NCBI RefSeq assembly: GCF_002310375.3
Contig: NZ_CP023315.3
Location: 2,976,001-3,040,000 of the forward strand
Length of the DNA: 64,000 nt
DNA from: Caulobacter vibrioides
Lineage (GTDB): Bacteria; Pseudomonadota; Alphaproteobacteria; Caulobacterales; Caulobacteraceae
Reading direction: 5' to 3'
Both the position numbers and the translations under genes were made by a program. Shown here piece by piece: positions 25,490 to 34,332 of this stretch (position 1 is the first letter of the stretch; every line of letters starts with the position of its first letter). The notes beneath the pieces are model-generated. The model saw only the letters and a program-made list of their open reading frames with translations. It did no database searches and was not told where the DNA came from.

Positions 25490-26584
25490 ATGCCAAAGCT
25501 CCCGCCCCTGACTCCTGATTCCGACCAGATGCTGCATCTCGACGCCCTCCGGATTGTCGGAGCGGTGATGATCGTGGTGTTTCACTTCAACCGGTTCATC
25601 AACCTGGATGGCCAGTGGCAGTGGGCGGACGATACGATCAAGACGTTCAGCCTGATCGTCGACCTGTTCTTCTTCATCTCCGGCTATGTGATGGCGGCGA
25701 TCTATACCGGTCGCCTGACCAGCTTTGCGGCCTATCGCGACTTCATCCAGAAGCGGGTGGCCAGGCTTGGGCCGCTGCACTGGGCGACGATGCTGGTGTT
25801 CATCGCCGTAGCCGCGGCCGGCGTGGCCGGCTGGATCCAGGACCGCGACCCGCGCCGCTATGACGTGGCCTGCATCGTGCCCAACATCGTCTTCGTCCAC
25901 GCCTGGGGCGTCTGCCATTCCCAGACCTGGAACTTCGCCAGCTGGGCGATCAGCGCCGAGATGGGGATGTACCTGGCGCTGCCGCTGATCTTCCTGCTGA
26001 CCGCGCGCGGGCCCTGGGTCACCCTGGCCGTGGCTCTCGCCTCGGTCGCCATCATGCTGCAGACGCCGCATGGCGACCGGCCCTTCCACCAGTGGACCTG
26101 GGACTATGGGGTGCTGCGGGCGATCCCCGGTTTCCTGATCGGCATGGCCGCCTTCCAGCTGCGCGACCGGCTGGCCAAGATCCCGCGCCCGAACCTTCTG
26201 ATGTGGCTGCTGCTGGGCGGCTATCTGGTCATGTCGTGGGCCGGCGTGGAGCGCACCATCCTGCTGTTCGTCGTCTACGCCGTGGGCCTCTTAGGCGTGG
26301 CGGCCGACGCCAAGGGCGCGCACGGCGGGGTCAGCCAGCGCCTGGCGCCCTGGGCGCAACTGTCGTTCAGCCTGTACCTCCTGCACCCCATCGCCCTGAA
26401 GATGGGCCTGGCCTGGGTGGGGCTTGGGATGTGGAACCTCAACGGCGACCTGATGCGCCTGTGGGTGCTGTTCTGGGTCGTGGCCCTGTTCCCGATCGCC
26501 TATCTGTCGCTGGTGTTCTTCGAACGCCCGGCGCGGGACTGGCTGGCGAAGGTGGGGAAGGAAAAGAAGCTCCCTCTCTCTTAG
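25490..26584 (+). CDS. Membrane acyltransferase (acyltransferase-3 / OafA family)
   Basis: A 364-residue polytopic protein with about ten hydrophobic segments. Family signs are LHLDALRIVGAVMIVVFHFN with the conserved N-terminal histidine, FFFISGYVMA, RDFIQKRVARLGPLHW and the late SFSLYLLHPIALK. By family it transfers acetyl or other acyl groups to surface carbohydrates or lipids at the inner membrane. Its last codons and TAG stop (26582-26584) lie within the first hairpin of a family A repeat, so the repeat encodes the terminal LPLS. It is convergent with the HAD gene. Confidence 0.88.
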   Translation: MPKLPPLTPDSDQMLHLDALRIVGAVMIVVFHFNRFINLDGQWQWADDTIKTFSLIVDLFFFISGYVMAAIYTGRLTSFAAYRDFIQKRVARLGPLHWATMLVFIAVAAAGVAGWIQDRDPRRYDVACIVPNIVFVHAWGVCHSQTWNFASWAISAEMGMYLALPLIFLLTARGPWVTLAVALASVAIMLQTPHGDRPFHQWTWDYGVLRAIPGFLIGMAAFQLRDRLAKIPRPNLLMWLLLGGYLVMSWAGVERTILLFVVYAVGLLGVAADAKGAHGGVSQRLAPWAQLSFSLYLLHPIALKMGLAWVGLGMWNLNGDLMRLWVLFWVVALFPIAYLSLVFFERPARDWLAKVGKEKKLPLS

Positions 26585-26705
26585 AGAGAGGGTTGGGGTG
26601 AGAGGTTACGAGGTTCGACGGCGTGCCGGCAGAGCGGTCGCCGTCGTAACCACTCATCCTCCCACCGCTGCGCGGCGGGCCCCTCCCTCTCTCAAAGAGA
26701 GAGGG
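26572..26705. repeat. Family A repeat, inverted pair without cargo
   Basis: A left partial copy (26572-26610: CCCTCTCTC-TTA-GAGAGAGGG then GGGGTGAGAGGTTACG) and a right full copy in inverse orientation (26645-26705, ending CCCTCTCTC-AAA-GAGAGAGGG) with 34 bases between. The outer hairpins contain the stop codons of both flanking genes. Confidence 0.85.
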
Positions 26706-27405
26706 ATTTCGATACGCCCTCCACCCAAGCCGGCAGCTCGCTGATGCTCCCCAACTCTACATAGCGCGGATGCCCGACCGGGGCGTCCGCCGCCTCGTGG
26801 GACCAGACCAGCGGGTACGGGATCAAGGCCCCCCAGCAGCCGGCGTCCAGGGCGGGCAGGATGTCGGACCGCATCGAGTTGCCGGCCATCACTGCCTGCT
26901 CCGCGCCCGTGCCGTAACGGTCGAACACCCGGCGATAGGTGCCGGCGTCCTTCTCCGACACGATCTCGACCGCGACGAAGTAGTCGCCCAGGCCCGACGA
27001 GGCCAGCTTCTGCTCCTGGTGCAGCAAATCACCCTTGGTGATCAGGATCAGGCGGTAGCGGTCCGACAGCGTGGCCAGGGCCTTCTCGACGCCCGGCAGC
27101 GGCTCGATCGGCTCGGTCAGCATCTCGCGGCCCACGGCCAGGATCTCGCGGATCACCCGGGTGTCGACCGCGCCGTCGGTGACCTCCAGAGCGGTCTCGA
27201 TCATCGACAGGGTGAAGCCCTTGGCGCCGTAGCCATAGACCCGCAGGTTGCGCTTCTCGACGGCCAGCAGCTGGGCCTCGATCTTCTCGGGGTCGCCGTG
27301 TTCGGACAGCAGCTCGAGGAAACGGGCGTGGGACAGGCGGAACAGGCTCTCGCAGTGCCACAGGGTGTCGTCGGCGTCGACGCCGACGGTCGTGATCGTG
27401 CTCAT
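26692..27405 (-). CDS. HAD-superfamily hydrolase
   Basis: A 237-residue haloacid-dehalogenase-type hydrolase. Motif I is VGVDADDTLWH (nucleophile D near residue 10), motif II is LILITKGD, and motifs III and IV are EKDAGTYRRVF and AGNSMRSDILPALDAG. The substrate is unknown; most relatives are small-molecule phosphatases. ATG 27405 puts the HAD motif at the usual place, but a methionine 4 codons upstream is also possible. The final residues SLSL and the TGA stop are encoded by the outer hairpin of the family A repeat. It is divergent from the TPR gene. Confidence 0.85.
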   Translation of the reverse strand: MSTITTVGVDADDTLWHCESLFRLSHARFLELLSEHGDPEKIEAQLLAVEKRNLRVYGYGAKGFTLSMIETALEVTDGAVDTRVIREILAVGREMLTEPIEPLPGVEKALATLSDRYRLILITKGDLLHQEQKLASSGLGDYFVAVEIVSEKDAGTYRRVFDRYGTGAEQAVMAGNSMRSDILPALDAGCWGALIPYPLVWSHEAADAPVGHPRYVELGSISELPAWVEGVSKSLSL

Positions 27406-27530
27406 GGCGGCAGGCATAGCAGGGGTTCGCCAGACGGTCCTTGGGGAATTTGGCCGCCCGCGCGCCTTGGCGGTTGTGGTCTCCGGCCGAGAGCGCCAAA
27501 GACTGGAGGGGGAGCAAACAACCGCGCGCC

Positions 27531-29024
27531 ATGACCGATCTCGTCACCAACCAGGCCTGGACGCTCATCGACAACGGGCGGGCCGCCGACGCCCTGCGCC
27601 TGACCACGGGTCCCGCCGCCCTGCCCCAGGCCTCGGCCGGCCTGTTGATGGCCCACGCGGCGGCGCTGAAGGCGGTGGGCCGGCCCGACGAGGCCCTGGC
27701 GTTCAACCGCCGCGCCGTGGCCCGCGCCCCCGGCGACCGCTTTTCCTGGTACAATCTGGCCGCCACCCTGGGTGATCTCTCCCTCGACGACGAGGCCGAG
27801 GGCGCGGCGCGCAAGACCATCGCCCTGGGCCTCGATGTCCCCGAGGTGCGGCTCGTTCTGGGCAAGGCGCTGCAGGGACTGCACCGCTATGACGAGGCCG
27901 AGGCGACGTTCGCCCGCGCCCTGGCCGCGCGGCCCAACGACGCCGCCGTCCACCTGAACCTGGCCCAGCTGCGCTGGATGCGGTCGGGCAACAGCGAGGC
28001 GGCGCTGGCCCCGCTGGATGCGGCCATCGCCCGGCATCCCGCCGACGTCACCCTGCGCACGATCCGCAGCAATGTCCTGACCTTCGCCGGCGACCACGCG
28101 GAGGCCGACGCCACGCTGGAGGACGCGCTGGCCCGCGCGCCGGGCGATCTGGCGGCCCGCATCGCCGCAGCCCGCGCGGCCGGCGCCGTGGGCGACCGCG
28201 CCCGGATGCTGGCCCATGCCCGCGAGGCCGTTCGCCTGGCGCCGGGCGCGCCGGAGAGCCAGACCGTCTTGTGCGAGGCCCTGCTCGCCGAGGGCCAGGC
28301 CGACGCCGCCGCGCAGGTGGCCGAGACCCTGGTCGCGGCCGCGCCCGACGATCAGTACGCGCTGGTGCTGCGCAACACCGCCTGGCGGATCACCGGCGAT
28401 GCGCGCGGCGATCTTTTCCGTGACTACGCCGCCCTGGTGCGCACCGATCAGCTGGACACGCCGGACGGCTGGGACAGCCTGGACGCCTTCCTCGACGCCC
28501 TGCGCGATCGGATGCTGGACCTGCACGACCTGAAGACCCACCCGCTGAACCAGTCGCTGCGCGGCGGCAGTCAGGTGCCGTCGCTGGACCGCTCGCGCGA
28601 TCCGCTGGTGCAGGCCTTCTTCGCCTGCGCGCGCAAGGCTGTGGCCCGCTATATCGCGGCGCTGGGCGCGGGCGAGGATCCGATCCGGCGTCGGCGCGCG
28701 GCGGACTTCGCCTTTGCCGGCGGCTGGTCGGTGCGGCTGCGGTCCGAGGGTTTCCACGCCGACCACGTGCATCCGCGCGGCTGGATCTCGTCGGCCTTCT
28801 ATCTGGACTTGCCCGGCCGGTTCGATGATGAGACCACCCGCGCCGGCTGGCTGCGCTTTGGCCGTCCCGGATGCCTGACGCAGCCGGCCTTGGAGGCCGA
28901 GCACTTCATCAAGCCCGAACGCGGGACCCTGGCCCTGTTCCCCTCGTGCCTGTGGCACGGCACCCAGCCGTTCACCGACGCCGACCACCGCCTGACCATC
29001 GCCTTCGACGTCGTTCCGCGCTGA
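27531..29024 (+). CDS. TPR protein fused to a 2OG-Fe(II) oxygenase-like domain
   Basis: A 497-residue protein. Residues about 1-300 are tetratricopeptide repeats (for example ALAFNRRAVARAPGD and AEATFARALAARPND). The C-terminal part is a putative 2OG-Fe(II) oxygenase domain, with FHADHVHPRGWISSAFYLDL providing candidate iron histidines, FPSCLWHGTQPF the distal histidine, and HRLTIAFDV the 2-oxoglutarate-binding basic residue region. The TPRs suggest a protein or peptide partner, so hydroxylation of a protein is plausible but unproven. ATG 27531 is used; the frame extends upstream to 27441 but the added residues look non-coding. It is convergent with the following receptor gene. Confidence 0.82.
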   Translation: MTDLVTNQAWTLIDNGRAADALRLTTGPAALPQASAGLLMAHAAALKAVGRPDEALAFNRRAVARAPGDRFSWYNLAATLGDLSLDDEAEGAARKTIALGLDVPEVRLVLGKALQGLHRYDEAEATFARALAARPNDAAVHLNLAQLRWMRSGNSEAALAPLDAAIARHPADVTLRTIRSNVLTFAGDHAEADATLEDALARAPGDLAARIAAARAAGAVGDRARMLAHAREAVRLAPGAPESQTVLCEALLAEGQADAAAQVAETLVAAAPDDQYALVLRNTAWRITGDARGDLFRDYAALVRTDQLDTPDGWDSLDAFLDALRDRMLDLHDLKTHPLNQSLRGGSQVPSLDRSRDPLVQAFFACARKAVARYIAALGAGEDPIRRRRAADFAFAGGWSVRLRSEGFHADHVHPRGWISSAFYLDLPGRFDDETTRAGWLRFGRPGCLTQPALEAEHFIKPERGTLALFPSCLWHGTQPFTDADHRLTIAFDVVPR

Positions 29025-29041
29025 GGCGCTTTGCAACACCC

Positions 29042-29074
29042 AAAAGAAAACCCGCCTCAATCGCTTGAGGCGGG
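29042..29074 (-). terminator. Rho-independent terminator for the frameshifted receptor gene
   Basis: Read on the minus strand, CCCGCCTCAAG and its complement form a stable GC stem (29051-29074) followed by GGGTTTTCTTTTG, a good T-rich tail. A second GC hairpin (CCCCGCCGC-CGAA-GCGGCGGGG, 29092-29113) lies between it and the receptor stop. It may also act weakly for the TPR gene on the plus strand. Confidence 0.75.
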
Positions 29075-29122
29075 CCTTCGAAACCGGGTTTCCCCGCCGC
29101 CGAAGCGGCGGGGATTGGCCGA

Positions 29123-32055
29123 TTAGTAGCGCAGGCGGGCGTTCAGGAAGAACACGCGGCCCAGCACGTCGAACGTGGCGGGATAACCGCTGTTCGACGG
29201 CGAGGCGTTGCCGCCGAGGATCGGATAGGCTTCTTGGGTCAGGTTACGCACGCCGCCCGTGAAGGCGAGGTTGTCGTTGACGTTCCAGTCGGCCGACAGA
29301 TCCCAGTAGTTCTTGGCGCCGATACGCTCGACGGTGAACGTGCTGGTCGGGTTGTCGTCACGCATGTCGTCCAGGTGGCTCCAAACGACGTTCACGCCGA
29401 ACTGGTTCATGGTCCAGTTGATGGTCGAACGCAGCTTGTGGCGCGGCAGCGGGTTGACGCCGTTACCCGAGCAACGCGAACCGAACTTGTCGGCGCACTT
29501 GATCGGCGCCGAGATGTCGTCCGGCGTGATCGTGAACTCCCAGGTGTTGGTGTACAGCGAGCGGAACGACAGCGAACCCCAATCCGGCAGACCCAGGTTT
29601 TCCAGGTTGGTGCGGTAGGCGACGCCGATGTCGATGCCCGAGGTCGCCCACTTCGCGACGTTTTGGTTCGTCAGCGAGATGTAGTCGATCGAGCCGTTGG
29701 CCAGACGGTTGATGGCCTGGCAGTACGGCGAGGCCGGGTTGCCGTTCACGACCGAGCCGTAGCAGACGTTCATCACGTTCGCGGCGCTGCCGCCGAACGA
29801 GGCGATGGCGTCGGTCACTTCGATGTCGAAGTAGTCGGCGGTGATCGAGAAGCCCGGCAGCCACGACGGGGTGTAAGCGAAGCCGGCCGTGAAGGTCTTG
29901 CCCTCTTCCGGACGCAGGTTCGGGTTACCGCCCGACAGGGTCTGGGTCTGCTGGTTGGCGTTGATCTGGCCAACGACGGCAGCCGCGACGCCCGAGTTGA
30001 TACAGGCCTGACGGATCGCCGCGGTCGGCGCGCCACGCGACGAGCAGGGGTCGGTGGCGGTCGGGAAGCCGTTGCTCTGCGGCGAGAACAGTTCACCCAC
30101 CGACGGAGCGCGGCTGGCCTTGTTGTACGAGGCGCGGACCATCAGGTCGTCATAGACCTTCCACGAACCGGCGACCTTGTAGGTCTGAACGGCCTTCGAC
30201 TGACCGGTGTAGTCAGACGTACGACCGGCCAGTTCCAGGTCCAGCGACTTGATCAGCGGCAGGTCCTTCAGCAGCGGGACGAGCACTTCGGCATAGCCTT
30301 CGTACACGTCGAAGCGGCCGGCGACCGGCGGGCTGGCGTTGAAGCCCGTCAGGTTGCCGACGGCCAGATCCTGGCTGGGGTTGAAGGCGAAGTCTTCGGC
30401 GCGATACTCGAAGCCGACGGCGAAGCCGATCGGGCCGGCGGGCAGCGAGAACATCTTCTCGGTGTCACCGTTGATCGTGAAGCCGCCGTACTGCTGCTCA
30501 TAGTCTTGCGACGAGTTGATGCGGGTGCTGATGAAGCGCGCCGCAGCGGCCGACATCGTGCCTTGGCCGAAGATGTTGACCGGGACGCAGCCGCCCGACG
30601 GGTCGGCGCAGGCGGTGCCGGCGGCGTTCAGCAGCAGGCCTTGCTGGATGCGGGCCAGGCTGGTGTCGCCCAGCAGCGAGTTGCTGCCGTGGGTGTGCCG
30701 TACTGGTAGTAGATGTCGAAGCCGCCGTTGATGGCTTCGATGTCGCCCTTCAGGCCCAGTTGCATCTGGAAGCCGGTGAAGTTGAACGACGACACGCGCG
30801 GACCAACGTCGCTGAGGCGCTTGTTGAACACGCCGGTGACGGTGTCGAACAGGCCATCGCCGTCGGTGTCGACGTCGGTGAAGGTGCCGGCCGTCCACGA
30901 GCTCGAAGCCGGGATGACGTAGGAGGTCGACGAACCCAGGCTGTTCAGAGCGGTCTTGGCGGCCGCGGTCAGGAACGGGTTGTTGTCCAGCGAGAAGCGG
31001 AACACGCGGCTGCCGACCGGGGTCGGGGCCAGCTGGGTCACGACCTTCGAGCTGACGAAGTTACCCTTGGCGTAGGCGGTCAGGCCCGGCTTGATTTCGT
31101 AGTTGGCCAGCGAGGTGACCGAGAAACGCTCTTGCGGGGTCTGGACGTAGTTGACCGGCGCAAAGTTGTAGGTGTCGGTGGCCGAGTTGTAGAGGCGAAC
31201 GTCACCGTTCGGCAGGAAGTAGGCCGAGTTGGCGGCGTTGTTGGCGACTCCCGGCAGGGTGACGAAGCGACTGGCGACGAACGGGTCGACGCGGCCCGGC
31301 TCCATCGAGCCCGAACCCGACGGGACAAAGCCGGTGCGGGTGGCGTTGTCGCCCCAGGCGGTGCTCAGCATGCCGCCGCGCTGGCCTTGGGTCAGGGCTT
31401 CGCGCTTGTTGTAGCCGAGGCTCAGGACGACATTGCCCTTACGATCGGCGAAGCTGGCGCCCATCGTCAGGTCGGCCGAATAGATCGGCGCTTCGCCCTT
31501 GTCGGTTTCCGAATAGCCGGCCGAGAACTCCAGGCCTTCGAAGTCGTTCTTCAGGATGAAGTTGACGACGCCCGAAACGGCGTCCGAACCGTAAACGGCC
31601 GAGCCGCCGCCCGACACGACGTCGATGCGCTTGATCAGGGCCGGCGGGATCAGGTTCAGGTCGACGGTGCCGGTCGACGTGGTCGGGGTCTGGCGCTTGC
31701 CGTCCACGAGAACCAGGGTGCGGTTCGAGCCGAGGCCGCGCAGGTTGACCGTGGCGGTGCCGTTGCTGCCGTTGTTGACGGTCGAGGTGATGCCCGGAAC
31801 GGCCTGCGGCAGGGTGTTCAGCAGGTTTTCGGTGTTCACCACGCCCGACTGCTTCAGCTCCTTATCGCCGACTTGGGCGATCGGGCTGGAAGACGTCAGG
31901 TCGGCGCGCGCGATGCGCGAACCGGTGACGACGATTTCTTCGACCTGAGCCGGCTCTTCAGCCTGTTGCGCCCAAGCCGCGGCGGCCGGCAGCATGACGC
32001 CGCACAGGATGGAAGAGGCCAACAGGCTCTTTCGACGGCTAACAAAACCCAACAA
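29123..32055 (-). pseudogene. TonB-dependent receptor, interrupted by a frameshift
   Basis: Two overlapping frames together make one receptor. The N-terminal frame (from 32055) has a signal peptide (LPAAAAWAQ), a TonB box (VEEIVVTGSRI), plug motifs LLNTLPQAVPGI and VNLRGLGSNRTLVLVDGKR, and strands to FDIYYQYG. The C-terminal frame resumes with THGSNSLLGDTSLARIQQG and runs to FFLNARLRY at 29123. The break is near 30692-30701, where one inserted base would restore continuity. It may be a true mutation or a sequencing error. The start is probably TTG at 32055 or 32052, behind GGAGGTGG. An XylR-like operator lies about 410 bases upstream. A carbohydrate-type receptor is likely. Confidence 0.8.
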
Positions 32056-32640
32056 ATTCCACCTCCAAAAACTTGACGTCGCCTCGCCCGAACGAGGACG
32101 GACGCACCCCCCGGTTCTTAGCGAACAGGGCATTGGGGGCAGGAAGGCTGTAGTCGCGGGCGGGGGTCAATCGCGGCTCGCTTCGTTCGCGCAATAAATC
32201 GTCGCCAGTGTCTCAAATGCGACACACTCGCGCACAACCTAGACGTAAGTCGATGAAAGATAACGATAAAACCCAAAATGGAGATCGGCGATACGAATAC
32301 AAATATGAAATATTACAGAACGTCGGCTCAGTTAACTGCGTGAATTCAGCACAAATTCGCCCGATGACGGATAATGAAAATCGCCAAAATTTCGCCTCCG
32401 AAACGTCATGGACCGTCACGTGAATGACAAGATCTGCTTGACGACCACTGCTCAGCGACCAACGGTAGCGCTACCCTTCATCAGCATTTACCTTTTTCAC
32501 TGAAGACGAGCGTGCGGCCGGCGAAAAGAAGCTTATCGGACGCGCTGACGCGCTCCAGCTGTTGCGCCGATCAAAGAAGCAACGCTTGAATAGATAATCG
32601 GCAGAGTCTTGCCGCCGCGCCGCCGTCTGCCCGAGTTCGC
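32056..32640. promoter_or_regulatory. AT-rich divergent control region with XylR-type operator
   Basis: 585 bases without a supported gene. Much of 32190-32460 is clearly richer in A and T than its surroundings. The palindrome GGTAGCGCTACC lies at 32464-32475, between the frameshifted receptor (minus) and the 2OG-oxygenase gene (plus). The receptor leader would be unusually long if transcription starts at the operator. Confidence 0.6.
32464..32475. promoter_or_regulatory. XylR/LacI-type operator
   Basis: The perfect palindrome GGTAGCGCTACC, identical to the core at 12444-12455 and at 48568-48579. It is 166 bases upstream of the 2OG-oxygenase gene and 409 bases upstream of the receptor. Confidence 0.7.
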
Positions 32641-33372
32641 ATGCCCCAGCACCCGCCCCTGAGAATCAACGCCGACCTGCCGATCGACGCCTTCGCCGAG
32701 CGGTTCGCGCGGGACGGCTATGTGCAGATTCCCGTCTTCCTGGCGCCGCAGGACGCCGAGGCGGTCGCCGCCCTGCTGGAGCCGCTAACCTGGAACATCG
32801 TCGCCCCTGACGAGACCTCCGAAACCCTGGTCATCACCCCCGAGGTGATCAAGAAATTCGGCGAAGCCCAGGTGCGCCAGTTCCTGCAGGGCGCCCTGAA
32901 GCGCGCCGCCAAGGGCTTCTCGTTCGTCCATATGTCCTACGCGCTGCAGGACGAGTATCTGCGCGCGCCGCAGACCCCGGTCCACCGGGCGACCGAGTTC
33001 CTGGAGAGCCGCGCGTTCCTGGATTTCGGCGGCCAGGTGATCGGCGCGCCGCAGGTGGCGGGCGTGCGCGTCCAGGCCTCGTATTATCGCCCCGGCGACT
33101 TTCTGACGCTGCACGACGACAGCCACCGCAAGGATCACCGCCTGGCGGCCTTCACCCTGGGCTTCACGCGGCGCTGGCGTCCCGACTGGGGCGGCCAGCT
33201 ATTGTTCCACAACGCCGAGGGCGACGTGACGCGCGGCTTCGCACCGGGGTTCAACGTCCTGACCCTGTTCAAGGTGCCCACGCCCCACTCGGTGGCCCAG
33301 GTCGCCAGCTACGCCGAAGCCAAGCGCCTGTCCCTGACCGGCTGGCTGCTGGGCGACAAAGACAACGGTTAG
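32641..33372 (+). CDS. 2OG-Fe(II) oxygenase (prolyl-hydroxylase-like)
   Basis: A 243-residue soluble dioxygenase-family protein. The iron site is in FLTLHDDSHRKDHRLAAFTL (HxD), with the distal histidine in VPTPHSVAQV and the 2-oxoglutarate arginine/lysine in AKRLSLTGW. The jelly-roll strands QASYYRPGDF and WGGQLLFHN fit the P4Hc-type fold. By family it hydroxylates a small molecule or protein side chain using 2-oxoglutarate. It is divergent from a TonB-dependent receptor, with an XylR-like operator between them. The substrate is unknown. Confidence 0.85.
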   Translation: MPQHPPLRINADLPIDAFAERFARDGYVQIPVFLAPQDAEAVAALLEPLTWNIVAPDETSETLVITPEVIKKFGEAQVRQFLQGALKRAAKGFSFVHMSYALQDEYLRAPQTPVHRATEFLESRAFLDFGGQVIGAPQVAGVRVQASYYRPGDFLTLHDDSHRKDHRLAAFTLGFTRRWRPDWGGQLLFHNAEGDVTRGFAPGFNVLTLFKVPTPHSVAQVASYAEAKRLSLTGWLLGDKDNG

Positions 33373-33384
33373 GGACGCCGCCTG

Positions 33385-33939
33385 ATGAGGATCTCCGCCA
33401 TGCTTCGCCCCGCCCTCGCCGCCGCCCTGGCCGCCACTTGGGCCCTGACGGCCGGCGTCGCCGCCGCCCAGACCGCGCCCGAACCCGACGTGATCAAGAC
33501 GCTCAAGGCCTGCAGCGCGATCAAGCCCGACGGCGAGCGCCTGGCCTGCTACGACAAGGCCGCCCAGTCGGTGACCAAGGCCCAGGAGACGGGCGAGGTC
33601 ATCATCATCGACAAGCAGTCGGCCCGCGCCGCCCGCCGCCAGGCGTTCGGCCTGGACCTGCCGACGCTGTCGATCCTGGATCGCGGCGCCGACAAGGCCG
33701 AGACCGAGGCGTTGCAAGCCGTCGTCAAGGCCGCCCGCACCGACGCCGAGGGCCGCCTCGTCGTGACGCTCGAGGATGGCGCGGTCTGGCGGCAGATCGA
33801 CGGCGAGGTTCTGGGCAAGCCGCCCAAGGCCGGGACCAGCGTCGAGATCCGCAAGGCCGCCATGGGCAGCTATCGAATGAAGGTCGGCGCCCAGCCCGCG
33901 ATCCGGGTGCGCCGCAGCGAGGCCGGCGCGGCGCGCTGA
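33385..33939 (+). CDS. Secreted protein of unknown function
   Basis: A 184-residue exported protein with a signal peptide ending GVAAAQ. The mature part begins with a conserved-looking CSAIKPDGERLACYDKAAQS segment (two cysteines, possible disulfide) and ends in a small beta domain (GRLVVTLEDGAVWRQIDGEV, then GSYRMKVGAQPAIRVRR). It lies 12 bases after the 2OG-oxygenase and is probably co-transcribed with it. I cannot assign a function. Confidence 0.75.
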   Translation: MRISAMLRPALAAALAATWALTAGVAAAQTAPEPDVIKTLKACSAIKPDGERLACYDKAAQSVTKAQETGEVIIIDKQSARAARRQAFGLDLPTLSILDRGADKAETEALQAVVKAARTDAEGRLVVTLEDGAVWRQIDGEVLGKPPKAGTSVEIRKAAMGSYRMKVGAQPAIRVRRSEAGAAR

Positions 33940-33943
33940 GGCC

Positions 33944-33995
33944 GCGCCCCGGGGCGTCACCTGCCCCGTGAAGCGGCGCGGGGCGCCTTTGATTT
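33944..33995 (+). terminator. Possible terminator after the secreted unknown
   Basis: The arms GCGCCCCG (33944-33951) and CGGGGCGC (33979-33986) enclose a smaller hairpin, followed by CTTTGATTT. The stem is good and the T tract poor. From here to 34332 there is no gene, only the leader of the next operon. Confidence 0.4.
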
Positions 33996-34332
33996 GAGCC
34001 GTCGCCGATCGTGCGGCGGCTGTTCTGCTGCTCGCCGCGCCGATTTTGTCACGATCGTAACCGCCCCCCGCCGGGACGCGAGGACAGAAGCCCAGGAAAT
34101 TCAGACCTCGGCTCGGGGCCACGAACCCTTTTCCTCGCGGAAGGCACGTTTGCGGCCGTATCGCCAGCGAAATGCTACAGGCGTGCAAACGGAGCGCGCC
34201 GAAACATTACATTTGAGAAATATTTGACCTCGGACACAGGTCTGCGTCAGAACTTCGCTCGCGTGAGATTCCGGCCGATCCGGAACAGGCGATACCGTGC
34301 CCCGGATCGGGGGCCACTGGGGAGGAGAGACC

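Noticed and set aside
24174..27405. Prophage or integrative element
   Set aside because: No integrase, capsid, portal or conjugation genes and no tRNA target site are present.
32208..32423. 71-residue open frame on the plus strand in the AT-rich control region
   Set aside because: The opposite strand is equally open here, there is no good ribosome-binding site, and the predicted peptide has no recognisable domain. It is better explained as low-GC regulatory DNA.
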